DNA from: Nocardia coubleae NBRC 108252
GTDB taxonomy: Bacteria; Actinomycetota; Actinomycetes; Mycobacteriales; Mycobacteriaceae
Direction of reading: 5' to 3'
NCBI RefSeq assembly: GCF_001612805.1
Contig: NZ_BDBD01000026.1
Span: 1 to 64,000 of the forward strand
DNA length: 64,000 nucleotides
The position numbers and the translations under genes are program-made. Of this stretch, positions 35,647 to 42,878 are shown one piece after another; the first letter of the stretch is position 1; every line of letters begins with the position of its first letter. The notes beneath the pieces were generated by a model that was not told the DNA's origin, made no database searches, and worked only from the letters and a program-made list of their open reading frames with translations.

Positions 35647-35898
35647 TCAGCGAGCAGTCGACACGTAAGGCAGCAGAGCCACCTCACGCGAGTTCTTGAC
35701 GGCAACGGCGATGTCACGCTGGTGCTGCACGCAGTTGCCGGTGACGCGGCGGGCGCGGATCTTGCCGCGATCGCTGACGTACTTACGCAGCAGCGTGGTG
35801 TCCTTGTAATCGATATTGACGATTCCGGACTTGCTTTCCTTGCAGAAAGCGCAGGCCTTCTTCTTCAGTACCTTTTCGCGCGCGGGCGCTTTAGGCAT
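35647..35898 (-). CDS. rpsR: 30S ribosomal protein S18, zinc-binding form
   Basis: An 83-residue ribosomal protein. CAFC (16-19) with the later cysteine in GNCVQHQRD makes this the zinc-containing (C+) form, the one expressed when zinc is plentiful. KIRARRVTGNCVQHQRDIA is the S18 signature. It lies 32 bases after ssb within the operon. Confidence 0.97.
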   Translation of the reverse strand: MPKAPAREKVLKKKACAFCKESKSGIVNIDYKDTTLLRKYVSDRGKIRARRVTGNCVQHQRDIAVAVKNSREVALLPYVSTAR

Positions 35899-35930
35899 GG
35901 TTTTCTCTCCGTACTATGAGTGCCGTTCGA

Positions 35931-36488
35931 TCAGAACGGCGGTTCGTCATCCATGCGGCCGCCGCCCCCGAAGGAGCCGGCCGCGGGCGCGCTACCCCAC
36001 GGGTCGTCGTCGCCGGCATTACCTGCCGGGCGTCCGCCACCACTGTTGGCGTTGTAGCCGCCTGCGCTTGCACCACCACCGGCATTACCGGAACCACCAC
36101 CGAAGCCACCGCCTCCGCCACCACGACCGGCCTTGGAGACCTTCGCGGTCGCGTACCGCAGCGACGGGCCGACTTCGTCGACCTCGAGCTCGACGACCGT
36201 GCGCTTCTCACCCTCGCGGGTTTCGTAGGAGCGCTGCTTGAGCCGTCCGCTCACGATCACGCGAGCGCCTCGGGTCAGGCTTTCGGCGACGTTCTCCGCT
36301 GCTTCGCGCCAGATGTTGCAGCGCAGAAACAGTGCCTCGCCGTCTTTCCATTCGTTCGAATTGCGATCGAACACACGGGGAGTCGAAGCGACGGTGAAAT
36401 TCGCCACCGCTGCGCCCGCGGGCGTGAAACGAAGCTCGGGGTCTGCCGTCAAGTTTCCGATGACGGTGATGACCGTGTCGCCTGCCAT
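35931..36488 (-). CDS. ssb: Single-stranded DNA-binding protein
   Basis: A 185-residue SSB. The OB-fold domain covers about residues 1-115 (GNLTADPELRFTPAG near the start), then a Gly/Asn-rich flexible linker, and the acidic tip DDEPPF that recruits replication and repair proteins. The ATG at 36488 is preferred over one 11 codons upstream because it has a GGAGG site and matches the family start. Second gene of the operon. Confidence 0.97.
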   Translation of the reverse strand: MAGDTVITVIGNLTADPELRFTPAGAAVANFTVASTPRVFDRNSNEWKDGEALFLRCNIWREAAENVAESLTRGARVIVSGRLKQRSYETREGEKRTVVELEVDEVGPSLRYATAKVSKAGRGGGGGGFGGGSGNAGGGASAGGYNANSGGGRPAGNAGDDDPWGSAPAAGSFGGGGRMDDEPPF

Positions 36489-36571
36489 GGGGTTCCTCCT
36501 GCTCGGGGGTGCAGTCCACATCCTGGATTTGCGCTGAGCCTAAAGCCAGGCTCCGACACAAAGGAGGTGAA

Positions 36572-36859
36572 CTACTTGTCGTTGCGCAGAACCTTGGTGC
36601 GCAGCACCGTCTCGTTCAGGCCCAGCTGGCGGTCGAGCTCGCTCACGGTGGCCGGGGTCGCGGTCAGGTTGACGATCGCGTAGATGCCTTCGGCCTGCTT
36701 GGCGATTTCGTAGGCGAGCCGGCGGCGGCCCCAGATGTCGACCTTGTCGAGCTTGCCGCCCTCGGTCTTCACGACCGAGAACAGATTATCCAGGGACTGC
36801 CCGACGATGCGCTCGTCCAGGCTGGGGTCGAGGATGACCATCACTTCATATTGACGCAC
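36572..36859 (-). CDS. rpsF: 30S ribosomal protein S6
   Basis: A 95-residue S6 protein starting at GTG with AGGAGG ten bases upstream; an ATG 12 codons earlier is unlikely. RQYEVMVILDPSLDE begins the ferredoxin-like fold. First gene of the operon. The leader upstream has two hairpins that may take part in S6:S18 feedback control, which is known for this operon in many bacteria. Confidence 0.97.
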   Translation of the reverse strand: MRQYEVMVILDPSLDERIVGQSLDNLFSVVKTEGGKLDKVDIWGRRRLAYEIAKQAEGIYAIVNLTATPATVSELDRQLGLNETVLRTKVLRNDK

Positions 36860-36891
36860 GGACCAATCACCTCCTGTGGACTGGTAAACGG

Positions 36892-36933
36892 CCACGGACT
36901 TTCCGTGGCAGGAGGGTTCGTTGCGTCAGCAAC
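36892..36933 (-). promoter_or_regulatory. rpsF leader hairpins
   Basis: Two perfect small hairpins precede rpsF: CCACGGA-CTT-TCCGTGG (36892-36908) and GTTGC-GTCA-GCAAC (36920-36933). A -10-like TAGCCT lies at 36946-36941 on the minus strand, placing both within the 5' leader. They could belong to the S6:S18-binding leader reported for rpsF operons, but I cannot confirm the conserved CCG element. Confidence 0.4.
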
Positions 36934-37030
36934 CCGCCAAGGCTACATGAGCAGGTAGTTGCCGACGAAATCGATCTTCGCGGCGGGTATGCGCCGGGCG
37001 CCGAGGCTACAGCCGCTTAATGTGGTCGAC

Positions 37031-38398
37031 ATGACCACGGCCGTACCGCAGCAGCATTCGGCACGCCGTGCGGCGACAGCCACGGCGTTGACCTTCCTGA
37101 TCGTGCTGTTGTGCGGGCTCACCCTCGCCCTGGCGTATGCGAACAAGGCGCGGTGCGCGGGCGGCGCGATCGACGAATCGGGCCGCAGCCTGGTCTTCGA
37201 GGAGCGCAAGGACACCGCCGTCTGTTATTCGGATATCCAGTTCCTCTGGCTTGGCCGCGATATCGACAATCACGTTTTCCCGTACGTCGGCGGCGCCATC
37301 ACCGACGACGGCGCGCTCACCGGCGGCGCCGTCGAATACCCCGTGCTGAGCGGCCTGCTGATGTGGGCGGGCGCGATCGGCGCGACCAACGACGCCGACT
37401 TCCTGTGGCATTCGGCGTTGCTGCTCACCCCGTTCGCCCTGCTCACCGCCTGGATGCTGGCGCGAATGGCCGGTCCGGCCGCACTGCTGTGGGCGATCGG
37501 CCCGCCGCTGGTGCTCTACGCCTTCCACAACTGGGAGCTGCCGGTGGTGTGCACGGCGGTGGCGGCGGTCTATGTGATGACGATGCTGACCGGTCTGTCC
37601 GTGCGGGCCAGGGGCATCATCGCCGGGGTACTGCTCGCGCTCGGTTTCTGCCTCAAGATCTATCCCGGAATCTTCGTGCTGCCCTTGGCCTTCTACGTCC
37701 TCACCGAGGGTGCGCCGCGCGACGGGCGCCGCTTGCGCGAACTCGATGTGGCAGGTGCGTCGCAGACGTTGCTCGCGGCGATGGCGACGGTGGTCGCGGT
37801 GAATCTGCCGTTCGTTCTGGCGGGGATCGAGGGCTGGCGGGCCTCGATCACCTTCCAGCAGATGCGGCAGGCCGACATCACCACCAATTCGATCTGGTAC
37901 TGGGGTCATCAAGCCCTGTTCGGCCGGACCGCCGAAACGTCGGCAAGCTGGCACACCATGGTCTCGGTGGTCTCACCGCTGCTGATCTTCGCGTCGTTCG
38001 CCCTTGCCCTGTGGCTCGGTTACCGACGCTGGACCCCGGCCTCGGCGTTCCCCTGGGTCGGCGTGAGCGGTGCGATGCTGGCCGGTTTCCTGCTTTTCCA
38101 CAAGGTGCACTCACCCCAATACACCCTGTGGATAATTCCGTTCCTCGTGCTGCTCGAGGTGCCGTGGACACTCGTCGCGGGCTATCTGCTCGCGGATATC
38201 GCGGTCGGCGTCGGCGTTTTCCGCTACTTCGCGGCACTGGGCGCCGGGGAGAACGTGCATCTCATGGAGGGCATCGTGCAGTTCGGCGTGTGGCTGCGCA
38301 GCGCCCTGTTGCTGGTGCTGTTCTTCCTGTTCGTGTGGACGCGGTCACGCACGCTCGGGCGCGCACAGCACGAGATTCGCGCACTGCAACCGGCCTAG
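37031..38398 (+). CDS. GT87-family mannosyltransferase, membrane-bound
   Basis: A 455-residue integral membrane protein of the GT-C type (GT87/DUF2029), a family that in mycobacteria adds mannose or arabinose to cell-envelope glycolipids from polyprenyl-phosphate donors. It has about ten membrane helices. VCYSD (about residue 63), VEYPVLSGL and HSPQYTLWIIPF are shared with the other GT87 gene at 51868, so the two are paralogues. TTAATGT about eight bases before the ATG suggests a leaderless transcript. It is divergent from rpsF. The acceptor is unknown. Confidence 0.85.
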   Translation: MTTAVPQQHSARRAATATALTFLIVLLCGLTLALAYANKARCAGGAIDESGRSLVFEERKDTAVCYSDIQFLWLGRDIDNHVFPYVGGAITDDGALTGGAVEYPVLSGLLMWAGAIGATNDADFLWHSALLLTPFALLTAWMLARMAGPAALLWAIGPPLVLYAFHNWELPVVCTAVAAVYVMTMLTGLSVRARGIIAGVLLALGFCLKIYPGIFVLPLAFYVLTEGAPRDGRRLRELDVAGASQTLLAAMATVVAVNLPFVLAGIEGWRASITFQQMRQADITTNSIWYWGHQALFGRTAETSASWHTMVSVVSPLLIFASFALALWLGYRRWTPASAFPWVGVSGAMLAGFLLFHKVHSPQYTLWIIPFLVLLEVPWTLVAGYLLADIAVGVGVFRYFAALGAGENVHLMEGIVQFGVWLRSALLLVLFFLFVWTRSRTLGRAQHEIRALQPA

Positions 38399-38407
38399 CA
38401 AACGACA

Positions 38408-38441
38408 ACGGCGGCGAATCCCACAGGGGAAACGCCGCCGT
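38408..38441. terminator. Hairpin between GT87 and DUF475 genes
   Basis: ACGGCGGCG and CGCCGCCGT form a 9-bp stem, with an inner TCCC/GGGA pairing in the loop, between two convergent genes. It marks the left edge of the Ter island. Confidence 0.65.
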
Positions 38442-38455
38442 CGAGGCAGAACCGA

Positions 38456-39568
38456 TCAGCCGACCGGGGCCGCATCCTTGGTGAGATCCACGTTGTCGGG
38501 ATCGCCGCCCTTGCGGTTGCGGATGATCGAGCTGATCAGCGCCGCGCCGATGAACGCCACACCGATCAGGCCGGTGATCAGCTCGTCGACGTGCACACCG
38601 ATCGAGACCAGCAGGATCGTGGCCAGCGCACCGATCGCCCAGTGGGCGCCGTGCTCGAGGTACACGTAGTCCGCCAGCGTGCCCTGGCGGACCAGGTACA
38701 CCGTGATGGACCGGACGAACATCGCGCCGATCAGGCCGAGGCCGAGCGCGATGATGATCGGGTCGGAGGTGATGGCGAACGCGCCGATCACACCGTCGAA
38801 GGAGAACGAGGCATCGAGCACCTCGAGGTAGAGGAACAGGAAGAACGCGGCCTTACCGGTGGCCTTGACCAGTGTGGACGGGCCGCCCTGCGGACCTTCC
38901 TCGAGCTCCTCGGTGTGGAACATCGAGCCGAGGCCGTCGACGAGGATGTAGGTGATCATGCCGAGCAGGCCGGCGATGAGCACGGTCGAACGCTTGTCGT
39001 CGGCGGCGAGGAACTCCGCGACCAGCACCAGGCCGGTGCCCGCGACGACGACGGAGAGCATGTCGAGCTTGCCCGCCTTCGCCAGCGGCTTCTCCAGCCA
39101 GCTCAGCCAGGTGATCTCGCGCTCTTCGAAGATGAAGTTCAGGAACAGCAGTGCGAGGAACATGCCGCCGAAGGCCGCGATCTGCGGATGCGCGTCGGTG
39201 AGCAGCTTCTCGTAGCTGGGGCTGCCATCGGGGAACTCGAGGGCATCGTTGGCCGGCGGGTTCAGTGCCAGGTCGAAGGCCTCGACCGGGTTCAGTCCGG
39301 CGGTTGCCCACACGATGGCGAGCGGGAACACCAGACGCATACCGAACACGGCGATGAGGATGCCGACGGTCAGGAAGATCCGCTGCCAGAATTCGCTCAT
39401 CCGTTCCAGCACGGTGGCGTTGATGACGGCGTTGTCGAACGACAGCGACACCTCGAGGATGCCGAGGATCGCACACAGTGCGAGGGCGGTCAGACCACCG
39501 TAGAGGTAGGCCACGACCAGCGACAGCACCGTGATGACGATGGACAGGCCGAAGATGCGCGTTATCAC
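38456..39568 (-). CDS. DUF475 membrane protein, TerC-like partner
   Basis: A 370-residue integral membrane protein with about nine helices. It contains SLSFDNAVINATVL and a related SFSFDGVIGAFAI, acidic motifs inside helices like those of TerC, the metal-transport component of Ter systems. The start is a GTG; an ATG 16 codons upstream would run into a hairpin. It follows terD by 69 bases on the same strand. A role in moving or sensing a divalent metal together with TerD is inferred from the family and the pairing. Confidence 0.87.
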   Translation of the reverse strand: MITRIFGLSIVITVLSLVVAYLYGGLTALALCAILGILEVSLSFDNAVINATVLERMSEFWQRIFLTVGILIAVFGMRLVFPLAIVWATAGLNPVEAFDLALNPPANDALEFPDGSPSYEKLLTDAHPQIAAFGGMFLALLFLNFIFEEREITWLSWLEKPLAKAGKLDMLSVVVAGTGLVLVAEFLAADDKRSTVLIAGLLGMITYILVDGLGSMFHTEELEEGPQGGPSTLVKATGKAAFFLFLYLEVLDASFSFDGVIGAFAITSDPIIIALGLGLIGAMFVRSITVYLVRQGTLADYVYLEHGAHWAIGALATILLVSIGVHVDELITGLIGVAFIGAALISSIIRNRKGGDPDNVDLTKDAAPVG

Positions 39569-39593
39569 GCGGAGGGACCTTTCTGTGTCACAC

Positions 39594-39627
39594 GAGCAGG
39601 GGGCCCGCAGTGACAAGCCCCCTGCTC
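39594..39627 (-). terminator. Intra-operon hairpin between terD and DUF475
   Basis: GAGCAGGGGG, a 14-nt loop and CCCCCTGCTC form a perfect 10-bp stem just after the terD stop. It has no T run and probably acts as a partial terminator or RNA-processing site, giving more TerD than DUF475 protein. Confidence 0.55.
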
Positions 39628-39637
39628 ATGATGATGA

Positions 39638-40213
39638 CTAGACGTTGACGCCGTAGTCGCGGGCGATACCGGCCAGACCGGAGGCGTAGCCCTGACCGAT
39701 GGCGCGGAACTTCCATTCGGCACCGTTACGGTACAGCTCACCGAAGACCATAGCCGTCTCGGTGGAAGCGTCCTCGGACAGGTCGTAGCGGGCCAGCTCG
39801 GTGCCGTTGGCGCGGTCGACAACGCGGATGTAGGCGTTGCGCACCTGGCCGAACGACTGCTGACGGGTCTCCGCGTCGTAGATCGAGACCGGGAAGAAGA
39901 TGCTCTCGATGGTCGGCGGGGTGTTGGCCAGGTCGACGTTGATGACCTCGTCGTCGCCCTCGCCCTCACCGGTGGTGTTATCGCCGGCGTGCTCGATGGC
40001 ACCCTCGGGGGACTTCAGGTTGTTGAAGAACACGAAGTGCTTGTCGGACACGACCTTCTTGTCGGCGCCGGTCGCGATGGCGCTGGCGTCGAGGTCGAAG
40101 TCGGTGCCGGTGGTGGTGCGCACGTCCCAGCCGAGGCCGACCGCGACCGCGGTCAGGTTCGGGGCCTCTTTGGTCAGCGAGACATTGCCGCCCTTGGACA
40201 GACTGACACCCAT
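39638..40213 (-). CDS. terD: TerD tellurium/stress resistance protein
   Basis: A canonical 191-residue TerD protein. It begins GVSLSKGGNVSLTKEAP, has DFDLDAS (38-44) and the calcium-binding loop GDNTTGEGEGDDE (77-89), and ends GQGYASGLAGIARDYG. TerD proteins bind Ca2+ and work with TerC-like membrane proteins in stress responses that include tellurite, metals and phage. It is the first gene of a two-gene unit with DUF475 and divergent from the helical-protein operon. Confidence 0.95.
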   Translation of the reverse strand: MGVSLSKGGNVSLTKEAPNLTAVAVGLGWDVRTTTGTDFDLDASAIATGADKKVVSDKHFVFFNNLKSPEGAIEHAGDNTTGEGEGDDEVINVDLANTPPTIESIFFPVSIYDAETRQQSFGQVRNAYIRVVDRANGTELARYDLSEDASTETAMVFGELYRNGAEWKFRAIGQGYASGLAGIARDYGVNV

Positions 40214-40404
40214 GCGGGAATCCCTTCGGTTAGTCCGGTGTGTCGTTTCCCAGCATGTCCGAATCGCCGGGTACCGCTACGACAGTAATAGGTTTCGGCG
40301 AACTTGCGTAGGAACAACCGAGAGCCCTGGTAGCGAGGGGGAATCTCCTACGATCGGGTCAGCGGGCGGGTGACCGCTGCGTGGTTCGGAAAGGGGATAC
40401 GCCG

Positions 40405-41622
40405 GTGACACCTCGCAGACGCGGATGGTTCAGGTCGGGGCCGGACAATGCCTGGATCAGTGGGGCGCGGGCCGCGACGGCCGCCGCCTTTCTCGATATG
40501 GATCGCAGGCAGACGGCAGCGGAGGCGGGTGTGGCGGCGAGCGAGCAGGTGTTCCCCGAGCGCCACATCGGCGCCGTATGGGAACCGGTGCGCGCGCGGT
40601 GCTATGCCGCGTCGGGCGCCTATCTGAGCTTCACCGACGAACTCGACAGCGCCGAGGCCGCGGGGACGGCGATCGCCGACGGCCCGGCCAGGGCCGACGC
40701 GCTGGTTCGCGAGCTCGCCGCCGCCGCGCGCGGGGTCGACGAGTTCTATCACGCGCATCGGGCCGGCCTCGAGCACGCGGTGAGTGTGCGGGCGTCGGTG
40801 CCGCAGTTGCTCGCGCAGGTGCGGGCCGAGGCGGAGCGGGAACTCGCCGCGGCCGAGTCGTCGGAGTATGTCTCCTACCCTTCGGTGGCCGCGGGCGTGC
40901 GGAAATTGAGTGAGGCACTGGTCACAGCCTCCGGGGTCGATCCGGGTACCGCCGTCGCGGCTGCGCGGGAGGTCGCGACCGAGGTCCGCCAGGCGTGTGT
41001 GGAATTGCGGGAAGTGTTGGCGCAGGCACCATCTCGTGCCAACGCCGCGTCCAACGCGATCGCCTCGGTGACCACCCGGCTGGCGGCCGTGCGCAATCGG
41101 GCCGACGCGCTCGGCCCCGCGTACTCGGCGTTGTTGCGCGAGTTCAACGCTGCGAGTTCGGCGGATCTGACGAACAATGAACGCGAAAGCCGGCGCGGTA
41201 TCGAGGCCGCGGACGCGGCGCTGGTACGCGCGCGTGTCGCGGCTGCCGATCGCGACCCGGAGACCGCCCTTGACCTGACAGCGACCGCGCGCGAACACCT
41301 CGCCGAGTCCGAACAGCTCGTCGACGCCGTCACCCGGCGGCTCGAACTGTTGCGCGAGGTACGTGCGGACCCCGAAGCGCAGCTACGCACCGTACGATTC
41401 CGGCTGCGGGACGCGCAGATGCTCGCCGTCGATCGAGGGCTGGTCGGCGAGTGGGGTTCGGTGCTCGACGCGCAAGCCGAACGCCTCGATCGCATAACGG
41501 CCGGACTGACCGGTCGTCATCCAGACTATTGGGCGTATGTTTCTGAACTGCGAACCGTCGCGGAGTTCATCGCCGGAGTGGTCGATCGCATGCGAAAAAC
41601 CGTAGGAACCGACAGCACTTAG
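40405..41622 (+). CDS. Helix-rich protein of the Ter island, unknown
   Basis: A 405-residue soluble protein that is almost entirely helical, with long Ala/Glu/Arg heptad stretches (for example VAAAREVATEVRQACVELRE), no signal peptide and no cysteine cluster. The GTG at 40405 has AAGGGG eight bases upstream. It opens the rightward operon that continues with the citrate-lyase-like, phosphoribosyltransferase and phosphatase genes, 44 bases before the next. A resemblance to TelA-type helical proteins is possible by size and context, but I cannot support it from motifs. Confidence 0.75.
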   Translation: MTPRRRGWFRSGPDNAWISGARAATAAAFLDMDRRQTAAEAGVAASEQVFPERHIGAVWEPVRARCYAASGAYLSFTDELDSAEAAGTAIADGPARADALVRELAAAARGVDEFYHAHRAGLEHAVSVRASVPQLLAQVRAEAERELAAAESSEYVSYPSVAAGVRKLSEALVTASGVDPGTAVAAAREVATEVRQACVELREVLAQAPSRANAASNAIASVTTRLAAVRNRADALGPAYSALLREFNAASSADLTNNERESRRGIEAADAALVRARVAAADRDPETALDLTATAREHLAESEQLVDAVTRRLELLREVRADPEAQLRTVRFRLRDAQMLAVDRGLVGEWGSVLDAQAERLDRITAGLTGRHPDYWAYVSELRTVAEFIAGVVDRMRKTVGTDST

Positions 41623-41666
41623 GACCGCACACGACATGACACGGGTCGACGAATGAGGTGGGGGGA

Positions 41667-42878
41667 ATGACCGCAGGCTACGCCATCGCACCGGAGGTGA
41701 ACCTGCGAAAGCAGGTGCCGCTGCGCCACTTCCACAATTTGCAGGGCCCGCGCAGCCGTGAGTTGTTCCTGGTGGAGCCGGAACCGATTCCGGGAACCGC
41801 CGACCGCGAACTGCTCGCCACCGCCCTCGGCGCCACCCTGTACGTGCCCGCGACCCGCCCCGATCTGGCCGCGACCATTTTGCGTCGCGCCGCGCGCGGA
41901 GTGTGCTCGATGGTGATCGACCTCGAGGACGCCGTGGCCGACCATCAGGTCGACGCCGCGAAGGAACACGCGGTCGCCACCCTCGACCTGCTCGCCGGAG
42001 TCGCCGACCCGGTGCCGATGCTGTTCGTCCGGGTGCGCGACGTGCAGACCGTCACCGAATTGGCCGACCGGCTCGGCCCGGGCGCCGACATGCTCACCGG
42101 TTTCGTCTTCCCCAAGTTCGACGCCGTCACCGGGCCCGCCTACCTGGCCGCGCTCGACGCGGCCGGCGACCGCCTCGGCCGCCCCGTCTACGGCATGCCG
42201 GTGCTGGAATCGGCGAACCTCGTGCATCGCCAGACCCGCGACGAACAGCTCTCGCGCATCGCCGAGCTGCTCGCCGAGCATCGGGACCGGTTGCTCGCGG
42301 TGCGGATCGGCGCCACCGACATGTGCTCGACCTTCGGCATCCGCCGCGACCGCGACCTCACCATCTACGACGTGCGGGTGATCGCCGACGTGATCGCCGA
42401 CATCGTCAACTACCTCGGCCGCGCCGACGGCACCGGTTTCATCATCACCGGCCCGGTGTGGGAGTACTTCGCCGACCACGAACGTATGTTCCGCCCGCTG
42501 CTGCGCACCGCCCCGTTCGAGGAATCCGACGCGGTGCCGTTCCGGCAGTACCTGGTGAGCCGCGATCTCGACGGGCTGCTGCGCGAGATCACCCTCGACC
42601 GCGCCAACGGCATCCAGGGCAAAACGGTGATCCACCCGTCGCACGTGGCCGCCGTGCACGCGCTGTCGGTGGTGACGCACGAGGAATACGCCGACGCGCT
42701 GCACATCATGGAGGCCGATGTCGGCGGGGTCGCCGCCTCCGAGTACCGCAACAAGATGAACGAGATGCGCCCCCACCGCAGTTGGGCCCGCCAGACGCTG
42801 GTCCGGGCTCGTGCGTTCGGGGTGGCGAACAAGGGAGTGTCCTTCGTGGATCTGCTGACAGCGATGATCGCGGAATGA
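41667..42878 (+). CDS. HpcH/HpaI citrate-lyase-like enzyme, Ter type
   Basis: A 403-residue TIM-barrel protein of the HpcH/HpaI aldolase/citrate lyase superfamily. MVIDLEDAVADHQ (about 80) and GVGMPVLESA-type segments (PVYGMPVLESANL) carry the acidic metal ligands, and GKTVIHPSHV near residue 320 is typical of CitE-like proteins. In Ter-associated biosynthetic modules such an enzyme accompanies phosphoribosyltransferases and a HAD phosphatase and is proposed to help make a nucleoside-like metabolite. The ATG has GAGGTG six bases upstream. Its stop overlaps the next start (ATGA). Confidence 0.85.
   Translation: MTAGYAIAPEVNLRKQVPLRHFHNLQGPRSRELFLVEPEPIPGTADRELLATALGATLYVPATRPDLAATILRRAARGVCSMVIDLEDAVADHQVDAAKEHAVATLDLLAGVADPVPMLFVRVRDVQTVTELADRLGPGADMLTGFVFPKFDAVTGPAYLAALDAAGDRLGRPVYGMPVLESANLVHRQTRDEQLSRIAELLAEHRDRLLAVRIGATDMCSTFGIRRDRDLTIYDVRVIADVIADIVNYLGRADGTGFIITGPVWEYFADHERMFRPLLRTAPFEESDAVPFRQYLVSRDLDGLLREITLDRANGIQGKTVIHPSHVAAVHALSVVTHEEYADALHIMEADVGGVAASEYRNKMNEMRPHRSWARQTLVRARAFGVANKGVSFVDLLTAMIAE

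Noticed and set aside
41903..42874. Long in-frame extension upstream of the 880-residue fusion
   Set aside because: It is the shifted frame of the citrate-lyase-like gene (Arg/Pro-rich, no family features); the ATG overlapping the upstream stop is the real start.
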